From assembly GCF_001428105.1 (NCBI RefSeq), contig NZ_LMSJ01000012.1, forward strand, positions 246,569-310,568: a stretch of DNA of 64,000 bases, in the 5' to 3' direction. The position numbers and the translations under genes are program-made. Source of the DNA: Paenibacillus sp. Soil766 (GTDB lineage Bacteria > Bacillota > Bacilli > Paenibacillales > NBRC-103111). Below, piece by piece: positions 9,198 to 18,128 of this stretch. Position 1 is the stretch's first letter. Every line of letters begins with the position of its first letter. The notes under the pieces are model-generated. The model had not been told where the DNA came from, did not search any database, and worked only from the letters and a program-made list of their open reading frames with translations.

Positions 9198-10217
9198 GTG
9201 TCTGTCCAAGTAGCTGTGAGTAAGGCGCAAGCAACCACGACGACGTCCAAGCATTCGATCACGATGATTATGGGTATGTGGCTTATCATTGGTTTATTTA
9301 TTGATGGTTTCGCCCATAACCATGGTGCAGTAGAAACTTTTTTTACACCGTGGCACGCGATTCTTTACTCTGGCTATTTGGCTTGCGCGGTATGGATTTT
9401 TATGATGATTCGTTCGAACAAAATCAGCAGTCAATCAACCTCTTGGTTCACAGCGATTCCTGTCGGCTACAAGCTTGGGGTCGCGGGTGTCATTCTCTTC
9501 TTTGTAGGCGGGCTTGGTGATATGTACTGGCATACGGTGTTTGGTATTGAAAAAAATATCGAAGCCCTGCTTAGCCCTACGCATCTGCTGCTTCTATCAG
9601 GCGCCTTAATGATTCTGACAAGTCCCTACCGTGCAATCAGCGCTGCTGAAAAGGGGACTGCACCGACGTTTCGCCAATTGTTGCCGGCGTTAACTTCGAT
9701 AGGGCTTACATTTACGGTGTTCGCGTTCTTCCTTATGTACGCATGGTCGTTTCGGCAGAATCTATGGATGGCCAGAGGAGAGGATGCCATTGGCAGAGCA
9801 GTGGTGGATTTCCTCATTACGACGATGATTCTTGTGATTCCATTGATGTTCGTTCTGCGGAGATGGAAACTCCCGTTCGGTACGGTTTCGTTCTTCTTTC
9901 TATTTGAGTCGGTATTCCTAGCGGTGCTCGACGGATTTAGAGATTATAGCTCGATTATCATTTTGCTTATTAGCGGTGTGATCGGTGATCTATTATTTCG
10001 AGAGATCAAAGAGCGGGACGCGACAGATTGGCGATACAAGGCCGTATTCTTTACCCTGCCTGTCTTGGTGTGGGGACTATATTTCGCACATTTGAAATTA
10101 TTTGAAACGTTGAACTGGTCACCAGAGCTTTGGGGCGGCTCCATCTTCTTATGCGCATTGACTTCACTAGGTTTAAGTATTCTTGCAGCACCTGTTTCAC
10201 CCCACAAAAGCGAATGA
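9198..10217 (+). CDS. Polytopic membrane protein with conserved-looking His residues
   Basis: GTG 9198 follows AAGGAG at 9183-9188. The 339 residues form about ten hydrophobic segments. Several histidines sit at or near segment ends: DGFAHNHGAVETFFTPWHA, GDMYWHTVFGIEKNIEALLS and PTHLLLLSG. I recognise no characterised family; similar WHT.FGIE...LLSPTH sequences occur in hypothetical proteins, from memory only. The stop codon overlaps the start of the Met/His-rich lipoprotein (ATGA, 10214-10217), so the two are translationally coupled and probably work together at the membrane, possibly with a metal such as copper. That role is inference. Confidence 0.75.
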   Translation: MSVQVAVSKAQATTTTSKHSITMIMGMWLIIGLFIDGFAHNHGAVETFFTPWHAILYSGYLACAVWIFMMIRSNKISSQSTSWFTAIPVGYKLGVAGVILFFVGGLGDMYWHTVFGIEKNIEALLSPTHLLLLSGALMILTSPYRAISAAEKGTAPTFRQLLPALTSIGLTFTVFAFFLMYAWSFRQNLWMARGEDAIGRAVVDFLITTMILVIPLMFVLRRWKLPFGTVSFFFLFESVFLAVLDGFRDYSSIIILLISGVIGDLLFREIKERDATDWRYKAVFFTLPVLVWGLYFAHLKLFETLNWSPELWGGSIFLCALTSLGLSILAAPVSPHKSE

Positions 10218-11056
10218 GAGTAAAGCTAGTGCCCTTAACTTGCTTAGTTGTACTCCTATCCGCATGCGGTTCATCGGCCACCACGACAATTGATATGTCC
10301 GATATGTCCAGTATGTCGGGTATGACGATGGCCACGTCTACAGTGACACATCAACATACGAGCGATGCGATTGCTCATTTTTCGGTGGATTCACCGAATT
10401 ATTTACCGAAAGAATTATCCAACATCACGGTTCTGGTTCAAAATAAATGGAATCGCCCCATCGAGAAATTCGATGTTGTACACGAGAAACTCATGCACCT
10501 GATTGTGGTTAGTAAGGATTTGTCCTACTTCGAACACTTGCATCCAACCTATGCAGGCGCTGGGCGATTCGATGTCCAAACGTCGTTCCCGGCAGGAGGC
10601 TACTATCAGCTTATTGCTGATTTCACGCCAACAGATCTAGGAGAAAGTGTGCAGTCCCATTGGTTGACGATTAACGGGAAGGTGCCGAAGCTTGTTAAGC
10701 TGCAGCCGGACAAAAGCTTAACGAAACAGGTCGGTGACAAGGAAGTCACCCTAGCCTTTGATCATCTCATGGCGGGCATGACGCTGGATATGGTGTTCAC
10801 GTTTAAGCAGGGAGCTGACAAAGCACCTGTAACAAACCTGCAGCCATATCTTGGGAGTATAGGACATGTTGTTGCCATCAGTGAGGATGGAAACGATTTT
10901 GTCCATGTGCACCCGACGGAGACTACTGCAACCTCGGGTCCAAACGCGGCGTTTAAGATTTTGTTCCCTTCGAAAGGGATCTACAAAATTTGGGGCCAGT
11001 TTCAGCAAGACAACGAAGTGTTCATCGTTCCTTACGTGATTAATGTAAATTTGTAA
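10214..11056 (+). CDS. Met/His-rich lipoprotein with two related beta modules (putative metal binding)
   Basis: The long open frame reaches back to 10130, but ATG 10214 overlaps the upstream stop and gives a proper lipoprotein signal (MRVKLVPLTCLVVLLSAC, lipobox LSAC). The 280-residue protein begins its mature part with the Met-rich DMSDMSSMSGMTMA and a THQH motif, compositions often seen in copper-binding proteins. Two related segments follow: MHLIVVSKDLSYFEHLHP and GHVVAISEDGNDFVHVHP, each inside a beta-rich stretch, which suggests an internal duplication. It should be anchored outside the membrane next to the polytopic protein 9198-10217. Function is not established; metal binding is a hypothesis from residue composition. 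Confidence 0.8.
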   Translation: MRVKLVPLTCLVVLLSACGSSATTTIDMSDMSSMSGMTMATSTVTHQHTSDAIAHFSVDSPNYLPKELSNITVLVQNKWNRPIEKFDVVHEKLMHLIVVSKDLSYFEHLHPTYAGAGRFDVQTSFPAGGYYQLIADFTPTDLGESVQSHWLTINGKVPKLVKLQPDKSLTKQVGDKEVTLAFDHLMAGMTLDMVFTFKQGADKAPVTNLQPYLGSIGHVVAISEDGNDFVHVHPTETTATSGPNAAFKILFPSKGIYKIWGQFQQDNEVFIVPYVINVNL

Positions 11057-11139
11057 TATAAAAGAAATATAGTAGTCATCTGCCATACATGTTAAGCGGT
11101 TATAATAAAAGACGACCCCCTTTTAAAATATAAACCTTT

Positions 11140-11172
11140 AGACCCGCAGCCCGTTGCTGTGGGTCTCTTTTT
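11140..11172 (+). terminator. Rho-independent terminator
   Basis: AGACCCGCAGC (11140-11150) pairs with GCTGTGGGTCT (11156-11166) with one G-U pair, followed by CTTTTT. It ends the DUF975/lipoprotein group and separates it from the small gene at 11223. Confidence 0.9.
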
Positions 11173-11222
11173 GCCCATCTATGGTACAATAGATGCATAC
11201 ATCGAATAGGAGTGAGAGAAGA

Positions 11223-11501
11223 ATGACTGCAGGCGTAAATGAGCAGGAGCTATTACAATTCATTATCAGTAAAACGAAGGCAGATCCGAAGCAAATTGAG
11301 TTAGTTTTGAAGCACGAGAAAGCCTATATCGCCAAAGCGGAACAAGGCTCGAAAGGTGCTGTAGATATCGACAGCGATGACTTGATCGATCATATTCTGG
11401 GCCGACCCGACGTGAAGCTAAGTGAGCTTGCGGTGGACACGATTCTGGAAGCCGAGATGGAATATTTGATGAAAAATGGCATGGCCGGCTACATCGACTA
11501 A
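11223..11501 (+). CDS. Small acidic conserved hypothetical protein
   Basis: ATG 11223 is chosen because AGGAGTGAG (11208-11216) precedes it; an in-frame upstream ATG at 11193 has no such site. The 92-residue protein is soluble and helical in appearance, with an acidic middle (DIDSDDLIDHIL) and no recognised motif or signal peptide. It is a single-gene unit: a terminator lies before it and another directly after it, and a TATAAT-like TACAAT is at 11185-11190 just upstream. I do not recognise its function. Confidence 0.75.
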   Translation: MTAGVNEQELLQFIISKTKADPKQIELVLKHEKAYIAKAEQGSKGAVDIDSDDLIDHILGRPDVKLSELAVDTILEAEMEYLMKNGMAGYID

Positions 11502-11513
11502 AACATCTGACTG

Positions 11514-11547
11514 CCCTCACGTAGAAAACATCTACGTGGGGGTCTTT
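11514..11547 (+). terminator. Rho-independent terminator
   Basis: CCCTCACGTAGA (11514-11525) pairs with TCTACGTGGGGG (11531-11542) with a single G-U pair and is followed by TCTTTTT. It ends the small gene at 11501. Confidence 0.9.
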
Positions 11548-11571
11548 TTATTTGAAAACACGCTCGACGCG

Positions 11572-11760
11572 AAATAGCTGGAAAATATCCTGTTATTTTC
11601 TGGATATTTATTGGTTTTAAAGGAATAACTGGATTTTATGCAGCTAATTTAACTCTTTTCTTCTGGGAACCCGAAATGGAAGAAATTAGATGTAGGTTAT
11701 CCAGTTAATCGTAAATTTCGAAGGAAATGAGCTGAAATAGATGTATATTTTCCAGTTAAA
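11572..11760. repeat. Dispersed intergenic repeat element, locus 1
   Basis: Four short related segments lie in this gene-free stretch: 11572-11595, 11623-11652 (TAACTGGATTTTATGCAGCT), 11685-11709 and 11735-11760 (ATAGATGTATATTTTCCAGT), some in opposite orientation. The same vocabulary (TGGAAAATNTNCAGCTAA and its complement TTAGCTGTANNTTTTCCA) recurs at 34600-34788, 39819-39955 and 40071-40183. No gene is visible here. Between 11761 and 12000 the sequence is purine/GT-rich, with a reverse-complement copy of the AAGCTACTCTT motif at 11853-11863 and short AGTGAGTGT repeats at 11940-11980. Confidence 0.7.
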
Positions 11761-12043
11761 CTGCTGCCGCACCGCGCGCAACTCCCAGCTCGAGTGCCTG
11801 CCACACGATGGCTGTCAAACCCGTGAGGCCTGTGGGTAGGGGAGGTTAGGAAAAGAGTAGCTTGTTGGAGTAGGAGGTAAATTGAGGGATAGAAAGTGTT
11901 GATAGGAGTTGGTAGGGCAGGGGGGAGAAAAAAGTGAGTAGTGAGTGTAGTGAGTGTAGTGGGTAATAGTAGTAAGAAGTTAGAAAGTAAGTGGCATGAG
12001 AAGTATCATTAAAGTAACTTTAAAGTTAATTGATTAACATGTA

Positions 12044-12072
12044 TTGACTTTATATTCGGGCAATTGCATAAT
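12044..12072 (+). promoter_or_regulatory. Sigma-A-type promoter of GH2 glycosidase gene
   Basis: TTGACT (12044-12049) and CATAAT (12067-12072) are separated by exactly 17 bases, close to the vegetative consensus, in a very AT-rich region. Palindromic AT-rich stretches such as TTAATTGATTAA (about 12027) and TTTAATTAA (about 12096) flank it and could be operators. Confidence 0.7.
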
Positions 12073-12138
12073 GAGTTTAGGAATTATTATGTTATTTAAT
12101 TAACTTATAAATTATCTAATTGGAGGTTTTCCTTTACA

Positions 12139-13902
12139 ATGAGCAACCAACCGAGAGCTGAATATCCTAGACCGCAATTTGTACGAGATAGCTGGATCAA
12201 TCTAAATGGAGAATGGCAATTCGAGTTCGATGATGCTTCCATAGGAACGAAAGAACAATGGCATAATGGCGAGAGAGCGTTCTCACAGAAGATTCAAGTT
12301 CCTTTTGCTTTTCAGAGTCAATTAAGCGGTATTGGCAGTAATGAATTCCACGATGTCGTTTGGTACCGCCGAGAGCTCGATATTCCACAGTCGTTTGATG
12401 GTAAACGAATTCTGCTTCACTTCGGCGCAGTGGATTACCTAGCATCGGTTTGGGTGAATGGCATTCTTGTAGCGACTCACGAAGGTGGTCATACGCCATT
12501 CCATGCGGATATTACGGAAGCACTCCAAGCGGGGACGAATAAGCTCGTTGTGAAGGCTGTGGATTTCAGCAAAGACGTAACACTACCTAGAGGAAAGCAG
12601 TATTGGAAAGCGGATTCCGCTAGCATTTTTTACACAAGAACAACTGGGATTTGGCAAACAGTGTGGTTAGAGGCTGTTTCTGCGAACGCTTATTTAGATA
12701 AGGTGAAGATGACACCAGATATCGATGCGAAGCAAATCGAAATCAAATACGAAATCGAAGGAATCGACGCACATTCGGCGTCCAAGTACCAATTGAAGGT
12801 TGCTATTTCTTTTAAAGGCGAGCTAGTTTCGGAAGATGTGTATGGGATTAAGAGCGGGACAGGTGCACGGAAGATCCGTTTGAATGATTTTAATGATCAT
12901 GGGCTTGGCGGATGGTGGACACCAGAGAAACCGAACTTATATGATGTTACGTTTACGCTGCTAGTTGATAATGAGGTTGAGGATGTTGTAGGAAGTTACT
13001 TCGGTATGCGCAAGGTTTCGATCGAGAATGGCAAATTGTGCCTGAATAATCGTCCGTATTTCCTGAAAATGGTGCTGGATCAAGGCTACTTCCCCGATGG
13101 AAACTTGACACCGCCGAGTGACGACGCGATTAAACAAGATGTTGAGCTTACCAAAGCGATGGGCTTCAACGGTGCTCGGAAGCATCAGAAGCTGGAGGAT
13201 CCGAGATTCCTGTACTGGTGCGATGTTCTTGGGCTTGTGGTTTGGAGTGAAGCGGCGAATGCTTATGAGTATTCGGATAAATATGTAGGTCAATTTACGA
13301 AAGAATGGATCGCTTCGATGGAGCGGGATTATAATCACCCGTCCATTATTGCCTGGGTACCGCTCAATGAAAGTTGGGGAGTCCCGAACATTCAAATTGA
13401 TAAACTGCAGCAGCAGCATGCGTTAACGATGTATCATTTGAGCAAATCTCTGGATCCAATGCGCCCAGTTATCTCGAATGATGGATGGGAATTGGTGACG
13501 ACCGATTTATTCGCAATTCACGATTATGAGTGGCGGGAAGAGGTTCTGAGTGAGCGTTATAGCTCTAAGGAGAAAGCCGTCCATGCGATGCCGGCGAATC
13601 GTCGATTGTTTGTGGAAGGTTTCCCTTATCAAGATCAGCCGATCCTTGTAACCGAATTTGGCGGAATTGCTTACAAGAAGAGTGAATGGGAAGGTTGGGG
13701 CTACTCCGGTGCAGATAACGACGAGGACTATGAGCAAAAGCTGCGCGCCGTCATTCGTCCACTCCTGAACTCGGGAGTTGTCCAAGGGTACTGTTATACG
13801 CAATTGACGGATGTTGAACAGGAGATCAATGGGTTGTTAACTTATGATCGCAAGCCGAAAATTCCTGTGGAAATCATCAAAGCGATTAATGATCGTAAAT
13901 AA
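12139..13902 (+). CDS. Glycoside hydrolase family 2 enzyme (beta-galactosidase/glucuronidase-like)
   Basis: The 587-residue protein has the GH2 plan: a jelly-roll sugar-binding domain (~1-170), an Ig-like domain (~180-290) and a TIM barrel. The acid/base Glu411 is in PLNESWG and the nucleophile Glu506 in VTEFGG. It lacks the extra C-terminal domains of LacZ, matching compact GH2 proteins. RBS is TTGGAGG. No signal peptide is present, so it should cleave an imported oligosaccharide in the cytoplasm. It converges on the sugar ABC operon at 14349-17911, which may provide its substrate. Sugar specificity cannot be read from sequence alone. Confidence 0.92.
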   Translation: MSNQPRAEYPRPQFVRDSWINLNGEWQFEFDDASIGTKEQWHNGERAFSQKIQVPFAFQSQLSGIGSNEFHDVVWYRRELDIPQSFDGKRILLHFGAVDYLASVWVNGILVATHEGGHTPFHADITEALQAGTNKLVVKAVDFSKDVTLPRGKQYWKADSASIFYTRTTGIWQTVWLEAVSANAYLDKVKMTPDIDAKQIEIKYEIEGIDAHSASKYQLKVAISFKGELVSEDVYGIKSGTGARKIRLNDFNDHGLGGWWTPEKPNLYDVTFTLLVDNEVEDVVGSYFGMRKVSIENGKLCLNNRPYFLKMVLDQGYFPDGNLTPPSDDAIKQDVELTKAMGFNGARKHQKLEDPRFLYWCDVLGLVVWSEAANAYEYSDKYVGQFTKEWIASMERDYNHPSIIAWVPLNESWGVPNIQIDKLQQQHALTMYHLSKSLDPMRPVISNDGWELVTTDLFAIHDYEWREEVLSERYSSKEKAVHAMPANRRLFVEGFPYQDQPILVTEFGGIAYKKSEWEGWGYSGADNDEDYEQKLRAVIRPLLNSGVVQGYCYTQLTDVEQEINGLLTYDRKPKIPVEIIKAINDRK

Positions 13903-13903
13903 C

Positions 13904-13940
13904 AAACAAAGCCGAGGCTATTGCAGCCTCGGCTTTGTTT
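13904..13940. terminator. Terminator after GH2 gene
   Basis: A perfect 16-bp stem (AAACAAAGCCGAGGCT, 13904-13919, with its complement at 13925-13940) and a 5-base loop follow the stop codon, with T-rich ends on both strands, so it can act in either direction. Confidence 0.95.
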
Positions 13941-13981
13941 GTGTAAAGTTCTTGTGATAGTCGCTCCGCCTGGCCTGTCTA

Positions 13982-13997
13982 AGTCGAAAAATCGACT
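13982..13997. repeat. Solitary copy of AGTCGA/TCGACT palindrome
   Basis: AGTCGAAAAATCGACT is an inverted repeat with a 4-base centre. It matches the arms of the ten-copy array at 24181-24661 and is here a single copy near the end of the GH2 gene. Confidence 0.6.
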
Positions 13998-14275
13998 CAC
14001 AGCCCGCGAAAGCGCGAGCCACGCCTTTCCGGATACTCCTCCGAATGATCGATTCGAATGACGACAACATTGGATAGCACAGTCCCTGTGTGAACGGGTT
14101 CGTTGACTTGATATTGATACGTTGCAGCTACCCACAGGGTGAGTCGTCTGACATTGGAATGATGAATAATCGAAGCGTCAAAGGTGATTTCGATGGTTGA
14201 ACGTGGTTGCAGACAGCAAAATGTTGGCCATTCAGCAGTCTTTGATCCAAGGAGACTCTGCGTGTGCCTAACCAA
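13997..14275 (-). pseudogene. Uncertain ORF, possible gene remnant
   Basis: A 92-codon frame lies downstream of the permease operon on the minus strand. Its middle part has protein-like alternation (STIEITFDASIIHHSN, LTLWVAATYQYQVNEPVHTG), whereas both ends look random, and the start lacks a convincing ribosome-binding site. It may be the C-terminal remnant of a beta-rich protein, or chance. No family was recognised. Confidence 0.25.
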
Positions 14276-14304
14276 GTCAAATATTGAGAATTCTGCCTAA
14301 CGAC

Positions 14305-14338
14305 AAAAAGCCGTCCCTCCAGTACGGAGCAGACGACG
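14305..14338 (-). terminator. Probable terminator of sugar ABC operon
   Basis: On the minus strand, a short imperfect GC-rich stem (CGTC-TG-CTCC with GGAG-G-GACG) is followed by a T-run (14309-14305). It lies just past the stop of the last permease. Confidence 0.6.
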
Positions 14339-14348
14339 TTTTTGGCAT

Positions 14349-15224
14349 TTACCCTTTGACAGCGCCAATCATGACGCCTTTCACGAAATACTTTTGAACG
14401 AACGGATAGAGGATCAGAATTGGTACAGAGGCAACCATGATGGTGGCATACTTGATCGTTTCTCCGATCTGGTGCTGATCGGCGGCATTGGCACCGGAGG
14501 ACATCATGTCCGTGTTATTCGCGATTAGGATTTCTCGAAGGGTGAGCTGGAGCGGGTACAATTCGCGATCCTTCAGGAAAATCGAAGCCCAGAACCATCC
14601 ATTCCATTTCTCGACGGCATAATACAAGATCATAACTGCGATAACTGGCATGGAAAGCGGGATAATGATTTTAAACAGGATAACGAAATGGTTAGCACCG
14701 TCCATTTTGGCGGACTCTTCCAAACTCTCAGGAACGGCCATAAAGGCTGTGCGCATAATAATTAAGTTAAACGTGTTGACGGCGAATGGTAAAATAGTTG
14801 CCCATAAGGAGTCGATTAGTCCGACGCCTTTCACGACAAGATACATCGGAACAAGTCCACCGCTGAAGAACATGGTGAGAATTACGATGAAAATAAATAC
14901 TTTGTTCCACATGACATTTTTACGTGAGAGCACATAGGCGCCTAAAGCCGTGACAAGGAGATTAGTCGTAACACCAAAGACGAGAATAAATAAGGTGTTG
15001 CGGTAGCCTTTTAATATCGAAGGGTTTTTAAATACATTTTGATAAGCTTCCAGACTGAAGCCCAGAGGGCGATAGAGCAAGCCTTTATGGGTGATAAGCT
15101 GCGCACCGTCGCTAATGGAAGCGAAAGTGACATAGATGAGCGGATAAAGTGTTACAATCACTAACAAAATCAATAGAACATGGTTCACAGCGTAAAACAT
15201 GCGGTCTGAATAGCTAGTTTTCAT
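14349..15224 (-). CDS. YtcP-type sugar ABC transporter permease
   Basis: The 291-residue protein has six membrane segments, the EAA loop ESAKMDGANHFVILFKIIIP and the family C-terminus VQKYFVKGVMIGAVKG. It starts 16 bases after the LplB-type permease gene and completes the second sugar importer of the window. As with the first cassette, no ATP-binding subunit is encoded nearby, so a shared MsmX-like ATPase is expected. The neighbours (GH2 glycosidase, AraC regulator with a membrane sensor, cre site) imply a glycoside substrate. Confidence 0.94.
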   Translation of the reverse strand: MKTSYSDRMFYAVNHVLLILLVIVTLYPLIYVTFASISDGAQLITHKGLLYRPLGFSLEAYQNVFKNPSILKGYRNTLFILVFGVTTNLLVTALGAYVLSRKNVMWNKVFIFIVILTMFFSGGLVPMYLVVKGVGLIDSLWATILPFAVNTFNLIIMRTAFMAVPESLEESAKMDGANHFVILFKIIIPLSMPVIAVMILYYAVEKWNGWFWASIFLKDRELYPLQLTLREILIANNTDMMSSGANAADQHQIGETIKYATIMVASVPILILYPFVQKYFVKGVMIGAVKG

Positions 15225-15240
15225 CTAAGACCCTCCTTCA

Positions 15241-16170
15241 CTACCATAAGCTATTTTCACTAACTCGTTTACTAATCTTGTTGGCTGTAATGAGTAGCGC
15301 TAAATTGATGACGGAATTGAAGAGACCAACCGCCGCGCTATAGCTCCAACCAAATTCGAGCAAGCCTTTGCGATAAACGAAGGAAGAGATAACATCAGCC
15401 GTATCGTAGGTACTTGGATTGTAGAGTAAGATAATTTTCTCGAAACCTACGTTGAGCAAGTTCCCCATTCGAAGAATGAACATAATCGATATGGTCGGTA
15501 GAATACCAGGTAATGTGATGTGCCAAATGGATTTGAGTCGTGAGGCACCGTCCATTTTCGCAGCTTCGTATTGCTCCTGATCGATGCCCATGAGTGCTGC
15601 TAAATAAATGATGGATTCCCATCCAATTTTTTGCCAAATTTCCGATAATACATATATGGTTCGAAACAGCTCTGGCTTCTGCAGCATCGCTGTATCATTC
15701 GCGCCAAAATAAGTTAGTAACGTATTCACTACACCGCCGTTGTTCGTAAAATCTTTAATCATTCCGGCAATGACGACTAGCGAGATAAAGTAAGGCATGT
15801 AAGTAACTGTTTGCACAAAACGTTGGAATCGCTTATTCGCCAGCTCATTAATAAGAATAGCTAAAATAATTGGGGCAGGAAATTCAAAGCATAACGTATA
15901 GAGTGAAATCAGAACTGTATTTTTAAGAATGCGCCAGAAATAGTAACTGGTGAAAAAGTCATGGAAGTTTTGGAATCCGATCCATGGACTCCCGAGAATC
16001 CCTTTGATGGGGGTATATTCCTTGAAAGCAATGATGGCTCCATACATCGGCGCATAGTGGAAGATAAAGTAGTAAGCCAGTACGGGAACCATCATCAGGT
16101 ATAAATATTTATTCAACAGAAAATCGCGCTTGAAGCGTACAGAAAAGTTAGCCTCCGCTGTTTTACGCAT
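15241..16170 (-). CDS. LplB-type sugar ABC transporter permease
   Basis: The frame extends to 16206, but AAGGAG (16183-16178) sits before two adjacent ATG codons; the one at 16170 has the better 7-base spacing, giving MRKTAEANFSVRFKRDFL (309 residues). The hallmark PMYGAIIAFKEYTPIKGI near the N-terminus and the EAA loop YEAAKMDGASRLKSIWHITL are present, along with six membrane segments. It pairs with the YtcP-type permease downstream and receives sugar from the lipoprotein encoded upstream. Confidence 0.93.
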   Translation of the reverse strand: MRKTAEANFSVRFKRDFLLNKYLYLMMVPVLAYYFIFHYAPMYGAIIAFKEYTPIKGILGSPWIGFQNFHDFFTSYYFWRILKNTVLISLYTLCFEFPAPIILAILINELANKRFQRFVQTVTYMPYFISLVVIAGMIKDFTNNGGVVNTLLTYFGANDTAMLQKPELFRTIYVLSEIWQKIGWESIIYLAALMGIDQEQYEAAKMDGASRLKSIWHITLPGILPTISIMFILRMGNLLNVGFEKIILLYNPSTYDTADVISSFVYRKGLLEFGWSYSAAVGLFNSVINLALLITANKISKRVSENSLW

Positions 16171-16246
16171 CATATCTCTCCTTTCGCCGAGGAAAATGAA
16201 TCCCATGGAGAAGAGGAGTTTGCGCTCCCCATCCCCATGTTAGCTT

Positions 16247-17911
16247 CTAACGTTTGTTATAACGATCTAAGGATGCTTTCTTGATTTCGATTGCACGGTT
16301 CAATTTCACGGAATTGAATTTCTCCATATACTTGTCAAAGCTTTCAATTGGCTCAGTTCCCAAGATGATTTTCAGTGTCATTTCATCAACAATGGTGTTC
16401 AGGTCTGTCATGATTTTCGCAAGTTCTGTACTTTCTTCTGGTGTTGCTGTAATTGGCGGCAGTTTGTGTTTATCTACATCGGTTTTGGACCATGTAGTTA
16501 AAGCATCGCGTTGTGTTTGCAAAGCCAAATATTGTTCAATATAACGTTTATCTTGAATGAAAGGACCATTGTAGTTACCGCGGATATACATAGACATTGC
16601 TTGTGCTGGAGCCAATTTATCCGGATTTTTCATAAGCAAATCTGTGTATTTCGGATAGTTACCTTCCATATTGTATGAAACGCCGGGAGTTCCGAAGTTG
16701 AAGAATAAACCGCCTTCGGTGGAATAACCATAATCAAGGAGCTTAGCAGTCGTTTCAATGTTCTTGGAAGTAGCTGTAATCGCGACCGACCCGCCTGGTG
16801 CATTCGCAGGGTCTTTTTGACTGTACATCGCGATGTCACCTTTTTTGAGAACAGGATATGGAGCTGCGATCAGCACACCTTTAGGATCTTTGGCTGATAT
16901 AAGAGGCTGCCATTTACCAATCCCTCCTCCTGCATTTCCTACAGTTACACCAGTAGCTCCTGACGCAATGTTCGCATCTAAGGATTTGCTGTCTGCCGTT
17001 GCAAAGTTCTTATCGATCAAACCTTCCGCATACCATTTGTGGAAGGTCGCAAGGAAGTCTTTGTAGCCTTTCTCAGCAGGACCGAACTTGATCGCGCCTT
17101 TATCATCCATGTAGAAATCACGTGTCACGCCGAATGCACTCGCGAATGCGCCGTTTGCCAATTCGTTGAAAGGTCTAGGAACACTCACGACGGAGAATGA
17201 AGCTGTGGCACCTTTCTTCTCTTTGAAGGCTTTGAGAGTGGTATACCACTCGTCAATCGTTTGAGGAACAGGAAGTCCTAATTCATCCAACCAGTCCTTG
17301 CGTACGATAGGTCCTTGGAAAACACGCAGCAAATCGTCGCCACGTATGAAGGGAAATACATAATAACTGCCATTGTCTGTTTTTACCTGCTTATCAATGT
17401 CTGGATGTTCTTTTAGATATTTCTTGAGGTTCGGTGCATATTTATCAATCGTATCATTCAATTTGAGGATATATCCGTCCTTGATCGCTTTTTCAGGTCC
17501 GCCTGGGAATTTACCTTGGAAATCATATTCGATCATATCCGGTAAATCACCTGTTGCTAGCATGACGTTGATGGCTTGATCCGCTTGGTTGGTTGGAGGT
17601 GCGGTAAACTTCATAGTAACGCCAGTTACTTTTTGCCAATTTTGGAAAAATGGTGTATCTGCATGCGTTCCTTTGACACCTGTTAAGTTACCAGTAACCT
17701 CTCCCCAGTAGGTCAACGTTTTGTCTGTTTTGAGCGGATAAGTAACGGCAGCGCCGGCGGCTGGTGCTGTTGAAGCTTTTGTCGCATCTGCGGAAGCTGC
17801 TGGACTAGGCGTACTTGTTGTTGAAGAGTTGGACGAACAGGCAACAACTAAACTTCCCATTAGAGATGTAGTAACCAACATGGTGAACATTTTTTTACTG
17901 TTTCTTTTCAT
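16247..17911 (-). CDS. Extracellular sugar-binding lipoprotein of ABC transporter
   Basis: ATG 17911 is preceded by AGGAGGTC; the frame further upstream to 18046 crosses leader repeats and lacks this site. The 554-residue protein has a lipoprotein signal (MKRNSKKMF, lipobox VVAC, Cys25), a Ser/Thr/Pro/Ala linker and the fold length of family 1 LplA-like binding proteins. It is the first gene of the operon binding protein-permease-permease. Its 5' leader carries 40-bp direct repeats and its promoter region carries a perfect cre site. The substrate is unknown but probably a plant or microbial oligosaccharide. Confidence 0.92.
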   Translation of the reverse strand: MKRNSKKMFTMLVTTSLMGSLVVACSSNSSTTSTPSPAASADATKASTAPAAGAAVTYPLKTDKTLTYWGEVTGNLTGVKGTHADTPFFQNWQKVTGVTMKFTAPPTNQADQAINVMLATGDLPDMIEYDFQGKFPGGPEKAIKDGYILKLNDTIDKYAPNLKKYLKEHPDIDKQVKTDNGSYYVFPFIRGDDLLRVFQGPIVRKDWLDELGLPVPQTIDEWYTTLKAFKEKKGATASFSVVSVPRPFNELANGAFASAFGVTRDFYMDDKGAIKFGPAEKGYKDFLATFHKWYAEGLIDKNFATADSKSLDANIASGATGVTVGNAGGGIGKWQPLISAKDPKGVLIAAPYPVLKKGDIAMYSQKDPANAPGGSVAITATSKNIETTAKLLDYGYSTEGGLFFNFGTPGVSYNMEGNYPKYTDLLMKNPDKLAPAQAMSMYIRGNYNGPFIQDKRYIEQYLALQTQRDALTTWSKTDVDKHKLPPITATPEESTELAKIMTDLNTIVDEMTLKIILGTEPIESFDKYMEKFNSVKLNRAIEIKKASLDRYNKR

Positions 17912-17930
17912 GTGTTGACCTCCTAAAAGT

Positions 17931-18047
17931 TTTTCGCCAGAAAAACTGGCATCGGAAGCGTTACTTTGGTTTTTCGCCAAACATACTGGCATCGAAAGCG
18001 TGACTGGTGATTCGTCTAACACGCTGGCAGATGAGCTGATTCTCAAG
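17931..18047. repeat. 40-bp direct repeats in leader of sugar-binding lipoprotein gene
   Basis: TTTTCGCCAG..ACTGGCATCG begins at 17931 and again at 17971 (about 85% alike over 40 bp), with weaker copies near 18011 and 18050. On the transcribed strand each copy can fold GCCAG with CTGGC, and the last such hairpin is only ~15 bases from the AGGAGG of the gene. The copies may form leader hairpins or serve as repeated protein sites. Confidence 0.65.
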
Positions 18048-18114
18048 AAATTGACCAGTAAAACAGGCTTCGGAAGTCTTGGGATGTTGTTGCCTGTGCT
18101 ATACCCTAACTATA

Positions 18115-18128
18115 TGATAACGCTTACA
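18115..18128 (-). promoter_or_regulatory. cre (CcpA) site of second sugar ABC operon
   Basis: Read on the minus strand, TGTAAGCGTTATCA matches the catabolite-responsive consensus TGWAANCGNTNWCA at every defined position. It lies ~200 bp upstream of the binding-protein start, next to AT-rich TATAGT-like hexamers, where CcpA would block transcription when preferred sugars are present. Confidence 0.75.
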
